Below are positions 18,367-26,528 of a DNA stretch of 64,000 nt, piece after piece. Source of the DNA: Bifidobacterium sp. ESL0745 (GTDB lineage: Bacteria > Actinomycetota > Actinomycetes > Actinomycetales > Bifidobacteriaceae); NCBI RefSeq assembly GCF_029433335.1, contig NZ_JAQTHX010000001.1, positions 434,001 through 498,000 on the forward strand, in the 5' to 3' direction. Each line of letters opens with the position of its first letter. Position 1 is the first letter of the stretch. A model generated the notes under the pieces. The model searched no databases. It was not told where the DNA came from and saw only the letters and a program-made list of their open reading frames with translations. The position numbers and the translations under genes were made by a program.

Positions 18367-19638
18367 CTAAACGTTCGGTTTGGCTACTTGCAAGGATCCT
18401 ACTGAGGGATCCCCCCCAATTGAGGGCATAATGGCGGGATTGCCGGCATCCAACGGCGTGAGCCCAAGGTTGCCGGTAAACCGTACGACTATCTTCCCGT
18501 CGTTGTCGGAAGTGTTCAGCTCGGAAATCTTTCCGTTGATACGGATCGTCGGAGGGAAGAATCCTTTGTTGCCGTTCATCTCGGTAAAGAGTTCTTTTCG
18601 CATTGTGTCATACAGTGTTGCCTTGCTGATAAAGTCGGCATACGGCGCCTTCACCGCGTTTTCGGCGACTTTATTGTTGACACCGGCCTTGATGGCCTGT
18701 TTGACGATATCTTTGTCACTCACGTCCTTGTAATGGATGGCGTCCGGTTGGAAGCCCTTGTCAAACAGTGCACCGACAAGCGCCGTCACATGATCCGGGT
18801 CGTGTTCGGAAACATAGGCGACCGCATTTGCCGCTCTGGTGGAGTAACGGTCTGTGGAAGGCGTGTCATAGACGTTGACGGTGTGGAATTCAAGGTTGAT
18901 TTGTTTGGCGTTCTGGAGTTTTTCGAGTGTCGGAATAAGAGCACGCGTGACGTCTCCGCAGTATGGGCATAGAAAGTCCGTATATACTTCGACCGTTGGC
19001 GCTTTGGGATTTCGTTGATTCTTCTTGTAGGCGAGAAAACCGGCGTCGTCGGTCGCGTTGGTCGGTTTGTTGGAGACTTTTCGTAAAGCGGCCTCCGCCT
19101 CAGACCGCGTCTGTGGAAGTGGCGCGGATTTGGTCTCCTTTTCCTGATTGGCACCGATGCCGATGCCGATGGCGATGCCGGTAACCAGAATCAGCACCAT
19201 GACGATCAGCACTGCAATACCGCCGATGATCAGCTGGCTATGGTGAATGGAGCTGGTCTTGCGTTTCGAATGGCGTTTGCTTCTCGATACGGTCGCATGC
19301 GTTGGGGCTTTAGGATTGTGATTGCTCCTTGAGACGGTTGTGAATGTTGGGGTCTTAGGATTGTGTTTGCTTTTCGGTACCGTTGTGAATGTCGGAATTT
19401 GAGAGCGGCGTTTGTTCTTCGGTACCGTTGTGAATGTCGGAATTTTAGAGTTGCGTTTGTTTTTTGAGACGGTTGTGAATGTTGGGGTTTTAGGATTGCG
19501 CTTGCCCTTCAAAACCGTTGTGAATGTCGGGGTTTGGGGATTGCGTTTGCTTTTTGATACCGTTGTGAATGTTGGGACTTGGGATGGCTTCTGGAGCTTC
19601 GAAGTGTGCGATAGAGAATGTTTTCCGACCTTGCCCAT
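18367..19638 (-). CDS. Membrane-anchored DsbA-fold thiol oxidoreductase with a tandem-repeat N-terminus (paralogue 1)
   Basis: This 423-residue protein has three parts. Residues 21-125 are seven tandem 15-residue repeats of the form xPTFTTVxKxKRNPK, very basic and cytoplasmic by the positive-inside rule. One helix follows (about 136-162, rich in Ile and Val, ending GIGIGIG). The rest is an extracellular DsbA/thioredoxin domain with CPYC at 224-227 in TDFLCPYCGDV. Such domains form or shuffle disulfides in exported proteins. A cis-Pro region is seen in FFPPTIRINGKI near the C-terminus. It is closest to paralogue 3 at 23449. The repeats are absent from the other three paralogues. The protein is likely to work outside the membrane on unknown partners. 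Confidence 0.85.
   Translation of the reverse strand: MGKVGKHSLSHTSKLQKPSQVPTFTTVSKSKRNPQTPTFTTVLKGKRNPKTPTFTTVSKNKRNSKIPTFTTVPKNKRRSQIPTFTTVPKSKHNPKTPTFTTVSRSNHNPKAPTHATVSRSKRHSKRKTSSIHHSQLIIGGIAVLIVMVLILVTGIAIGIGIGANQEKETKSAPLPQTRSEAEAALRKVSNKPTNATDDAGFLAYKKNQRNPKAPTVEVYTDFLCPYCGDVTRALIPTLEKLQNAKQINLEFHTVNVYDTPSTDRYSTRAANAVAYVSEHDPDHVTALVGALFDKGFQPDAIHYKDVSDKDIVKQAIKAGVNNKVAENAVKAPYADFISKATLYDTMRKELFTEMNGNKGFFPPTIRINGKISELNTSDNDGKIVVRFTGNLGLTPLDAGNPAIMPSIGGDPSVGSLQVAKPNV
19264..19578 (-). repeat. Seven tandem 45-bp coding repeats
   Basis: The plus-strand phrase GTTGTGAATG recurs at 19337, 19382, 19427, 19472, 19517 and 19562, exactly 45 bp apart; a diverged seventh unit lies near 19292. 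Each unit encodes 15 residues, so copy-number change keeps the reading frame. The units encode basic Thr/Lys/Arg/Asn-rich peptides before the membrane helix of the DsbA-like protein. Confidence 0.93.
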
Positions 19639-19693
19639 TCCTATTCACCCGATTCCCTTTCCGACACCATACTTACATTACAATTCACTTTTG

Positions 19694-19716
19694 ATTTTAT
19701 CGCCTTGTTCAGATAA
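19694..19716 (-). promoter_or_regulatory. Conserved upstream element shared by DsbA-like paralogues 1 and 3
   Basis: This 23-bp element differs at only 3 positions from 24489-24511. On the minus strand it reads TTATC-N10-GATAA plus AAT. It lies 56 bp before this start codon and 63 bp before the start of paralogue 3. It could be a promoter or an operator. Confidence 0.5.
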
Positions 19717-19920
19717 ACGTACGACTGCCGATGATGCGTACATCAGGAAATCCTTTGTAGGTCAAACGAATGTGGCTGCACGGCGTACATAAAGCGCTTA
19801 TGACGTATCCGGTTTTTATGTGTTGGTCTGAAAGCGACTTGTCATTTCCAAACAGATACTGAATACCCAAATGCTTGAAGCGATTGTCAGGGGCAAGCAG
19901 ACGATATTCATGTCTTGGTA

Positions 19921-20913
19921 TTAGACCTTCCTGGGCTTCTCGTTTGCTCCGATGGAAGGTAAAACCTTGCCTTTGCCTACATCTTTCGATTTGATGCCAA
20001 GGCTGTGTTCGAAGTGTGCGACAAGGTCGTCGTAATTGATGCCGCTTAATGACCAGACGGATCCGTTGACGCGAATCAGTGGGGTGCTGAAGGTATTACC
20101 TTCAGGATGGGTGACGGTATCGCAGAGTTCCGGGCGATGAAGGGTTGTGTATGTGCTTGCTTTGCCCATGTATTCGATATATGTGCCTTGCATCGCCTTG
20201 GTAGCCGTCGTCTTGTTCACACCGGCCTTGACGGCTTGACAGATGATCTGGTCGTCGCTGACCGGCTTGTAGGACGTTTCGCTGGGCTGGAAATCTTTGG
20301 CGAACAGTTGGGAGACGAAACCCATCAGGTGATCGGGGTCGTTGTCGGCGATGTAGGCGGCTGCGCTCGCTGTTCTCAATGAGTAATGGTCGTTTGAGTT
20401 GCCATCAAGGAATGTGACCGGGTGCACTTCGATGTTGATTTGGCGCGCCTTGTTCATCCTCTCCAGTGTGGAATCCAGCGTGCGGTTGAGTTCTCCGCAG
20501 GAGGGGCACAGGAAGTCCAGATAGATTTCCACGGTGGGTGCTTTGGCGTTGAGCTTGGCTTTCTTGCAGGCGTATAACCCGGCCTTGTCTGTGGCGTTGA
20601 CGGGCTTCTGCGCCACTTCCTGGAGTTCTTGGTAGGCTGCGGAAGCGGTCTGGTTCTTGATACGCACGGATTTGACGTGTTGGTTCCACCCGGTCACGCC
20701 GATCACCGATATCAATGCCACGATGACCAGCATTACGATGGCACCGATCAGTGTCTGTTGGCGCCGTTCCCGGGCTGCGATTGTGGCGGCTTCGGCCTCG
20801 GCCGCCGCCTTGGTTGCTCGGGCATCGTGCCTTTGTTTGGCTTGGGTATCGTAGGCCGATTTATGAGGCGTCTGCATTGACGTTGCCTGTGCTTTATGAT
20901 GTCTGCGTGTCAT
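19921..20913 (-). CDS. Membrane-anchored DsbA-fold thiol oxidoreductase (paralogue 2)
   Basis: This 330-residue protein has a charged cytoplasmic N-terminus rich in Ala, Lys and Arg (1-54), one helix (about 55-76) and an extracellular DsbA-like domain. Its redox motif is CPSC (136-139) in LDFLCPSCGELN. The PTVEIYLDFLCP context and the later NGSVWSLSGINYDDLVAHFEHSLG match the other paralogues in the cluster. Two further cysteines (about 116 and the region PELCDT) could form an extra disulfide. A TATAAT -10 element is visible on the minus strand at 20982-20987. Partners are unknown. Confidence 0.84.
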   Translation of the reverse strand: MTRRHHKAQATSMQTPHKSAYDTQAKQRHDARATKAAAEAEAATIAARERRQQTLIGAIVMLVIVALISVIGVTGWNQHVKSVRIKNQTASAAYQELQEVAQKPVNATDKAGLYACKKAKLNAKAPTVEIYLDFLCPSCGELNRTLDSTLERMNKARQINIEVHPVTFLDGNSNDHYSLRTASAAAYIADNDPDHLMGFVSQLFAKDFQPSETSYKPVSDDQIICQAVKAGVNKTTATKAMQGTYIEYMGKASTYTTLHRPELCDTVTHPEGNTFSTPLIRVNGSVWSLSGINYDDLVAHFEHSLGIKSKDVGKGKVLPSIGANEKPRKV

Positions 20914-21256
20914 CGTCGTCTTGCCTCACTTACCTCGTTGCAGGCATTTCCTATCTCAACAAATGATTGTGTTATATCAAAATTATAGAACCTGCCGCGA
21001 CTCGAATTCTCTTGGTTGTCTAAAGACAATTGACACAATCGGCTAAAATTGAATTATGTAAGGTTATTGTTTGTTCTTTTATGATAATTCGGTTTGGGAA
21101 ATTGGTTATTATCGCTCTGCGTTCCGACGTTTTTGCCCGTTGCGCTGCCAGCTGTTCCGCTCTGGGGACAGCCATGTGTTTGCTTTTGCTAACGTGCAGT
21201 TCTGTGCCTATCAGCCGATAGACACGGAATCGATTTTTACGGATAAGAGGTAGAAA
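20914..21256. other. Divergent intergenic region between DsbA-like paralogue 2 and the cysteine hydrolase
   Basis: The left side holds the likely promoter of the minus-strand gene (TATAAT at 20982-20987). For the plus-strand gene, the palindrome TTGTCT-AA-AGACAA (21016-21029) overlaps TTGACA (21030-21035), a candidate -35 with an operator beside it. The remaining 200 bp before the hydrolase could be a leader; open frames there do not resemble genes. Confidence 0.4.
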
Positions 21257-21784
21257 ATGAGCAGGCCTGCATTGCTGGTTATTGATGCACAGAATGATTA
21301 TTTGCCCGGTGGCATGTTCCCCTTGGCAAACATGGACAAAAAGGTGGAACGTATGCTTGCTGGCATCGAAAAGGCGAAAAAACAAGGCGCACCCGTCATC
21401 TTGGTTCAGCATATCGCTGACCCGAGCGTCGGCATGGCCCCGTTTTTCAACGAAGGTACCGAAGGTGCAAAGATCATCCCGGAAATCCGTGCCGCGGCGC
21501 CGGACGCCCCGGTCGTCATCAAACATTATGCCGACGCTTTTGAGGGGACTGATCTGCTGGGGGTCCTGCAAGGCCTTGATGTCAATGAGCTGATCATTGA
21601 AGGCATGATGACCCAGAATTGCGTCACGTTCACGGCTCTGGCACGTCCGGCCGACGATTTCGACAAAGTGACCGTCCTGACCGACGCCTCCACCACCGCT
21701 ACGGAGATTCTGCATAAAATCGCCATCATGGCGCTTTCGACCAGAGTCGATCTCGGTACGGTTGACGAGATTATGGGCGAGTAA
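21257..21784 (+). CDS. Isochorismatase-family cysteine hydrolase
   Basis: This 175-residue protein has the family triad: D10 in LLVIDAQND, K89 in VVIKHYADAF and C122 in GMMTQNCVTFTA. The family includes nicotinamidases, isochorismatases and other amidases. The short length and lack of the nicotinamidase metal-site pattern (D-x-H after the Lys region) argue against a confident nicotinamidase call, so substrate is open. The ATG at 21257 has AGAGGTAG before it. It is single, between two minus-strand DsbA-like genes and a TraX-like gene, with a hairpin after it. Confidence 0.86.
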   Translation: MSRPALLVIDAQNDYLPGGMFPLANMDKKVERMLAGIEKAKKQGAPVILVQHIADPSVGMAPFFNEGTEGAKIIPEIRAAAPDAPVVIKHYADAFEGTDLLGVLQGLDVNELIIEGMMTQNCVTFTALARPADDFDKVTVLTDASTTATEILHKIAIMALSTRVDLGTVDEIMGE

Positions 21785-21862
21785 CGGTCATTGACATCTT
21801 CTCGAATTGGGCCTTCGGTAAATTGCAAGGTCATTGAAAAGCCAATGCGCCAAAAGAAGATG

Positions 21863-21912
21863 GCAGACAGCAGGTAGCCATAGGATGATGCGTCCGGCTA
21901 TCTGCTGTTTGC
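21863..21912 (+). terminator. Hairpin downstream of the cysteine hydrolase
   Basis: A 17-bp stem with two imperfect positions (21863-21879 with 21896-21912) starts about 80 bp after the stop. It lacks a strong T-run and is called only as a probable terminator. Confidence 0.5.
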
Positions 21913-22298
21913 ATATTCGTCTTGTGAGTTGATATGTTCTGGTTTGTTTTTTGCATATTTTTGATGTTTTTCTGAGGATGCGATGGATGTGAGGCAATCC
22001 AAGACGAGACAGTCCCTACGGCAGTGGTTCACGGTGTGAATGCGATTATGGCCATGCTTGGTTACGTCTGAAGGCCGATTCTGATACCTAAAAACTAGAC
22101 ATTCACCGATAATATTTCATCCTAAAGAACGATGGCAGGGCGTCTATAAATCCGTATTCTTGGATACTTGTAAGGGCTATGAATCCGTCGAACCAGATGC
22201 TGCCATCGGCTTCGGGAATCGTGGCAGGTTTCATGGCCCATAAAGCAAGACAAGAACCATTGATATCCGTAACTGACAACCACAAGGGGAATGGCTGA
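21913..22298. other. Intergenic region before the TraX-like gene
   Basis: No convincing gene is seen. The segment contains mixed A/T-rich and G/C-rich stretches. AAGGGGA at 22284-22290 is the ribosome-binding site used to place the downstream start. Confidence 0.35.
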
Positions 22299-23360
22299 TT
22301 GAAAGAGAATATCAACGTCATGAACGTAAACACCGCGAACCGATCCGGCCGGTCCGGTACGATGACATCTTCCGGCTTGTGGAGCAAGATTCGCTCCCAT
22401 CGCCTGGGGCTTTCGACTTTCGATATCAAGATGATCGGCGTGGTGCTGATGGTGGTGGACCACATCCATCAGATGTTCGCCACGCAGGGCGCACCGAACT
22501 GGCTCGACTGGTTCGGCAGACCCGTAGCCACGCTGTTCTTCTTCGTCAGCGTCGTCGGCTTCTCGCACACGCATAGCAAAAAGGCCTATATGGTACGGCT
22601 TTACGTGTGCATGGTCGTGATGGCCGTGCTTGATGTGGTGTTGCAGCAGGTGGTCAATTATGACGGTGCGCAGCTGGTCAACAACATCTTCCGAGACCTG
22701 TTCATCGGCACGATTTTCATGGCCGCTGTCGATTGTTTCGAGGCGGCGTTCAAGAAGCAGGGGAACAAGGCCGCTTCTGGATTCGGCGCGGGTGTACGTG
22801 GCGGTGACGAGCGCACTGGTTCGGCACATGGTGTCATGGGCCGCAACGCTGTTGCCGCCAGTGTCGATGGCGCTTCTGTTTCCGTACAGGCTGCAATGCC
22901 CGCAAGCAGGCATGCCGGAAGTGTAACCCGTGGTTTCCGTGTCAAAAAGACTGTCGAGGGCGTACTTCTGCTTGCGTTGCCGTTCCTGCTTTCGCTGGTG
23001 CTGCTGCCATTCATGGCTCAGGGTGATGGAGCGCAAACCCCGGTGATGATTTGGGTTCTGCGCGTGCTCACTGCCGTCGATCCGGCGATTCTGCTCGCCG
23101 AAAACACCGTCATGGTGCTGCTTATCCCGGTGATGTATGCCTTACGTAACGTCAAGCACAGCTTGGTCTGGCAGAGTGTGGCCATTGCGGTGGTCGCGGT
23201 GTGCTACGCGTTCGCCGGGCAGACCCAGTGGATGATGATTTTCGCTGTCATTCCGATCCTGCTTTACAACGGTGCGAAGGGCCGTGGCGACAAGTACTTC
23301 TTCTATATCTTCTATCCCGCGCATATCGCTGTGCTGTATGTGCTGGCGAGCCTGATCTAG
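22299..23360 (+). CDS. TraX-like multi-pass membrane protein (putative acyltransferase)
   Basis: The product (353 residues from the TTG at 22299, or 346 from the ATG at 22320) has about eight hydrophobic helices. Near its start is FDIKMIGVVLMVVDHIHQMF, the pattern that opens TraX-family proteins, and it ends with KYFFYIFYPAHIAVLYVLASL, which also fits. TraX N-acetylates F-pilin; chromosomal relatives are likely membrane acyltransferases that modify envelope molecules. A hydrophilic Gly/Ala/Ser-rich insert (about 155-215) separates two helix groups and may be poorly conserved. The TTG is preferred because AAGGGGA lies eight bases before it. It sits between DsbA-like paralogues, suggesting an envelope role. 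Confidence 0.75.
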   Translation: MKENINVMNVNTANRSGRSGTMTSSGLWSKIRSHRLGLSTFDIKMIGVVLMVVDHIHQMFATQGAPNWLDWFGRPVATLFFFVSVVGFSHTHSKKAYMVRLYVCMVVMAVLDVVLQQVVNYDGAQLVNNIFRDLFIGTIFMAAVDCFEAAFKKQGNKAASGFGAGVRGGDERTGSAHGVMGRNAVAASVDGASVSVQAAMPASRHAGSVTRGFRVKKTVEGVLLLALPFLLSLVLLPFMAQGDGAQTPVMIWVLRVLTAVDPAILLAENTVMVLLIPVMYALRNVKHSLVWQSVAIAVVAVCYAFAGQTQWMMIFAVIPILLYNGAKGRGDKYFFYIFYPAHIAVLYVLASLI

Positions 23361-23448
23361 TCGGTTGTGCGCCTAATCCCTATCGATGCCGCTCGATGTG
23401 AATGAATCCAAGCCGGGATTTTTGATGAGGATGACTGTTGGCCAATTT

Positions 23449-24426
23449 CTAGAAGCCGGCCGAAGAATCGCCACCGATTGTTGGCATGACCTTTGGGTTT
23501 CCGATATCCGATGGTTTAATGCCAAGCTTATTGGTGAATTGCGCAACTATATTCTCGTCGTTGTCCGAGGTGGCGATTGGGTCGATCTTGCCGTTGATGC
23601 GGATTGTCGGTGGGAAAAGCCCCTTGCTGCCGTTCATATCGACAAAAAGCTCTTTACGCATGGTGTCATATAATGTTGCCTTGCTGATGTAGTTGGCGTA
23701 GGGAGCCTTTACCGCTTCCTCGGCGACCTTCTCATCGACGCCGGCCTTGATTGCCTGCTGGGCGATATCGTCGTCACTGACGTCTTTGAAATGAATGGCA
23801 TCTGGTTGGAAATCCTTCTCGAACATTGTTCCGACGAAGGCTGTCACATGGCTTGGGTCGTGTTCGGAGACGTATGCGACAGCGTTCGCGGCTCTGACGG
23901 AATAACGATCCGTGGATGGCGTGTCGTAAAGATTGAGCGGGTGGATTTCAAGATTGATCTGCCGCGCTTCCTGAAGTTTTTCAAGAGTTGGAACCAACGC
24001 CCGTGCGACGTTTCCGCAGTAGGGGCAAAGGAAATCCGTATAGAACTCGACGGTCGGTGCATCCGTGTTGCGTTCATCTTTTGCGAAGGCGGGGAAACCG
24101 GCGTTGTTGGTCGAGTTCCTCGGTTTGTCGGGCACCTTTTCCATCGCGGAATACGCCTCGGCCCGCGTTGTCGGTAGTTTGGGGGTACTGGACTTCGGTG
24201 CCCGCTTGACACCGATTCCGATGCCGACGTTAATGCCGATAACCAGAGCCAGCACTACGGCTACCACAGCTGCGATGATGGTAATGATGATTGGTTTGCG
24301 GGAAACGGTGCTGGCTTTGTATGGTGAGTCAGGTCCGCTGTTCGAAATGCTTTCGGTCGATGGAAGTACGGGCGGCTCCTGACTTTCACCGGTGTCTGAC
24401 GGGAAACGTTTTTCGAGCTTGTCCAT
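23449..24426 (-). CDS. Membrane-anchored DsbA-fold thiol oxidoreductase (paralogue 3)
   Basis: This 325-residue protein has a 44-residue hydrophilic N-terminus, one helix (about 45-73, ending GINVGIGIGV) and a DsbA-like domain with CPYC (134-137) in TDFLCPYCGNV. It is very close to paralogue 1 over the helix and redox domain: shared blocks include LYDTPSTDRYS, ANAVAYVSEHDP and FPPTIRINGKI. It lacks the tandem repeats. Its ribosome-binding region and the upstream 23-bp element are also shared with paralogue 1, so the two are a recent duplication. It probably catalyses disulfide exchange on exported proteins. Confidence 0.85.
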   Translation of the reverse strand: MDKLEKRFPSDTGESQEPPVLPSTESISNSGPDSPYKASTVSRKPIIITIIAAVVAVVLALVIGINVGIGIGVKRAPKSSTPKLPTTRAEAYSAMEKVPDKPRNSTNNAGFPAFAKDERNTDAPTVEFYTDFLCPYCGNVARALVPTLEKLQEARQINLEIHPLNLYDTPSTDRYSVRAANAVAYVSEHDPSHVTAFVGTMFEKDFQPDAIHFKDVSDDDIAQQAIKAGVDEKVAEEAVKAPYANYISKATLYDTMRKELFVDMNGSKGLFPPTIRINGKIDPIATSDNDENIVAQFTNKLGIKPSDIGNPKVMPTIGGDSSAGF

Positions 24427-24488
24427 TCCTGCTCACCCAATTCCTCTCTGAGGTTTTCAAAGTCTTTCAAAACACAACACTGTTAATA

Positions 24489-24511
24489 ATTTTATCGTAT
24501 TGTTTAGATAA
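24489..24511 (-). promoter_or_regulatory. Conserved upstream element of DsbA-like paralogue 3
   Basis: This 23-bp sequence matches 19694-19716 at 20 positions and keeps the TTATC-N10-GATAA inverted repeat. Its distance from the start codon is similar in both genes (63 and 56 bp). Confidence 0.5.
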
Positions 24512-24647
24512 TTAGACGATTTACAAATAAAATGTGAAAAGTCGTATAAACAAATATCGTTTTGTTGATTTCGTAAGCGATCTATGCTCTATCTTTTTTA
24601 CTCATTGGAGACTCATAGCATTGCGTCTGCCAAATGATTTTTGAATT

Positions 24648-24689
24648 CCTGAGCCAGGGGCAACTTGGCAGTCCTGGTTCAGGATTTTT
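24648..24689 (+). terminator. Plus-strand terminator-like hairpin with no plus-strand gene before it
   Basis: CCTGAGCCAGG (24648-24658) pairs with CCTGGTTCAGG (24673-24683; one G-T wobble) and is followed by ATTTTTC. No plus-strand gene ends nearby. It may end a short non-coding transcript, or serve minus-strand transcripts coming from 24920. The surrounding 24427-24919 gap holds no convincing gene. Confidence 0.5.
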
Positions 24690-24865
24690 CTTCAGGTTCC
24701 AGATTGTTCTGGGTTTCCGGTTTGTGTCACGGCCTCGTTGCTGCAGCACAAATTTCCCTTATGATTTTATGTTTGGTCTACATAGTGATGGGATATCACA
24801 GCTTCGTGATGGCGTAGCGGCATGGTACAGCAAGGGCGACAATAGGGGAAGAGGCGAACAGAATC

Positions 24866-24907
24866 GGCGGTTTGCAATATCAGATAGCCACGCGATTGCA
24901 AACCGCC
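24866..24907 (-). terminator. Hairpin after DsbA-like paralogue 4
   Basis: A perfect 13-bp inverted repeat (24866-24878 with 24895-24907) begins 13 bp after the stop of the minus-strand gene ending at 24920. There is no T-run on the minus strand, but the position fits transcription termination. Confidence 0.6.
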
Positions 24908-24919
24908 TCTACATTCAAA

Positions 24920-26023
24920 TTACAAGTACTTCTGCTGTATCGGAATTGCTTCACCGTCTGGGCCTATGGCCGGTGTGACCTTGGGGTTGCCGACCTGCTC
25001 GCGGTGGAGTCCTATCGAGTTGATCAGGGTCGGCGTGACATCGTCAAGCGTGTGGAGCTGGCGGTACTGCCACATCTTTCCATTGATGCAGATGGTGGGA
25101 GTGGAGAAGCGGAACTGGTCCTGCATGGTTACGTACAGTTCCTTGCGGCTTGATGTGTACTTCGTGGCCTTTTTGACGTAGTCGTTGTAGGTGCCCTTTG
25201 TCGAGTTTTCGGCGATGCTTTCTTTCACCCCGGCTTTGACGGCCTGGTCGATGATTTCCTGGTCGCTGACGTCCCGGTTGTGATCTTTGCTCGGTTGATA
25301 GGTTTTGTCGTATAAAGCCGTGGAGAAATCGAACAGTCGCTCAGGCTGATGTGAGGCGACATAGGCTACGGCACTTGCCGCACGGGTGGAATAGTGGTTT
25401 TTCGTCTTGTTGTCCAGGAAGTTGACGGGATGGATATAAAGGTTGACCTGCCTGGCTGCAAGCATGTCTTTCATGGGTCTGAAGAATCCTTGTTCGACCG
25501 TCGCACAGCCGGGGCAGAAGTAATCGACATAAAGATCGATGCTGGGGGCTTTCGGATTGTAATCGCTGGCTTTGAATGCGGGAAGTCCGCCGGTTTTACT
25601 CATGCCTTTGGGCTTCTGTGCAAGTTCCTGGAGCTGCTGGTAGTTGTACTCCTCGCCATGCCGGCTCTGCCAGAAAGCGTAGGTACCTGCGATGATGATA
25701 ACGACTACAAGAATCGCCGAAAGGATTGCCCAGACGACGATGACGCGACGCTTCTGTATCTTCTCATGAAGTTCGAGAGCCTTTTCCTTCACTTGCGTTG
25801 CAGAGGCCTTGACGTTGTCGTTCATCTGTGAGATGTTGCTGTTCATTCGTGCCAGGCGTGACGGGGAATCTGGAACTTCGTGGGTCTGTGGGGATTCGGT
25901 TTTGCTGTCTGCGTTGGTCTGCGTGGAGTCGGATTCGTTGTTTTCGTCATTGATGCCTGCGGTATCCACGTCTGTCGTTTCGGGTTCCTGACCGTCATTT
26001 GTATGACCGTTGCCTGTTGCCAT
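24920..26023 (-). CDS. Membrane-anchored DsbA-fold thiol oxidoreductase (paralogue 4)
   Basis: This 367-residue protein is the most divergent of the four. A long acidic, Asn/Asp/Thr-rich cytoplasmic N-terminus (1-60) leads into a predicted amphipathic helix (about 65-92). One membrane helix follows (about 94-118), then a DsbA-like domain with CPGC (170-173) in VDYFCPGCATVEQG. The YNPKAPSIDLYVDYFCP context aligns with the other paralogues, as does the sequence FSTPTICINGKMW, where a cysteine replaces the usual residue beside the cis-Pro. It is transcribed on the minus strand from the A/T-rich region that also precedes the restriction enzyme gene. Confidence 0.83.
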   Translation of the reverse strand: MATGNGHTNDGQEPETTDVDTAGINDENNESDSTQTNADSKTESPQTHEVPDSPSRLARMNSNISQMNDNVKASATQVKEKALELHEKIQKRRVIVVWAILSAILVVVIIIAGTYAFWQSRHGEEYNYQQLQELAQKPKGMSKTGGLPAFKASDYNPKAPSIDLYVDYFCPGCATVEQGFFRPMKDMLAARQVNLYIHPVNFLDNKTKNHYSTRAASAVAYVASHQPERLFDFSTALYDKTYQPSKDHNRDVSDQEIIDQAVKAGVKESIAENSTKGTYNDYVKKATKYTSSRKELYVTMQDQFRFSTPTICINGKMWQYRQLHTLDDVTPTLINSIGLHREQVGNPKVTPAIGPDGEAIPIQQKYL

Positions 26024-26528
26024 GACGTTTCTCCCTTTAATTCTCTTCGCGCTGTGACGAAAATCTCGTATTGTATCCCTTTGATACTGTACTAGTTTTC
26101 CTGCCCAAATACCAATGCTATCAACGTCGGAGTTGATATATAAAACTTGCTGTGATGAATTATATTGAAAAATATCAAACGTTTAATTTATCCGAAAATG
26201 GAGTAATGCGGATTGGCTCGTATATCTTTTGAAGTCGAAGTTGTTGTCCTGAAGCTTTCCTTAGCTCTTATGCATCAATACAGACTTACGTAAAAGTATC
26301 CAGAATGAAAAATGAGGTGTTTTGAGAGTTGATTCTCTATGATGAAGTGGTGAAGCGGCTAAAAATGGCAATGTTGCTAGTTTGCTCGAAATGGAGTTTT
26401 TGCAGCAGAATCTAAAGTCATGATAGTTATGATCAGTTCTCAACTTGCTAATTATCAAATCATTTTAAAGAAAAAAAATACCCTCAGTTGTAAAATGATG
26501 GTTATTGTTGTCGAGAGCTAGGATTGCT
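26024..26528. other. A/T-rich divergent intergenic region at the left edge of the defence island
   Basis: About 500 bp without a credible gene. A+T rises sharply compared with the sequence to the left. On the left side, minus-strand TACAATACGA near 26065-26080 could belong to the promoter of DsbA-like paralogue 4. On the right side, AGGA at 26520-26523 is the ribosome-binding site of the restriction enzyme. No integrase, tRNA end or direct repeat marking an insertion was found. Confidence 0.45.

Noticed and set aside
19264..19578. CRISPR-like array
   Set aside because: The regular 45-bp spacing comes from contiguous coding repeats with no unique spacers and no cas genes nearby.
21257..21784. 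Nicotinamidase (pncA) assignment for the cysteine hydrolase
   Set aside because: The catalytic triad fits the wider family, but the metal-binding Asp-x-His pattern of PncA is not visible, so a general family name is used.
24634..24978. 114-codon plus-strand frame between DsbA-like paralogues 3 and 4
   Set aside because: It runs through two hairpins and into the antisense of paralogue 4, and has no credible start signal.
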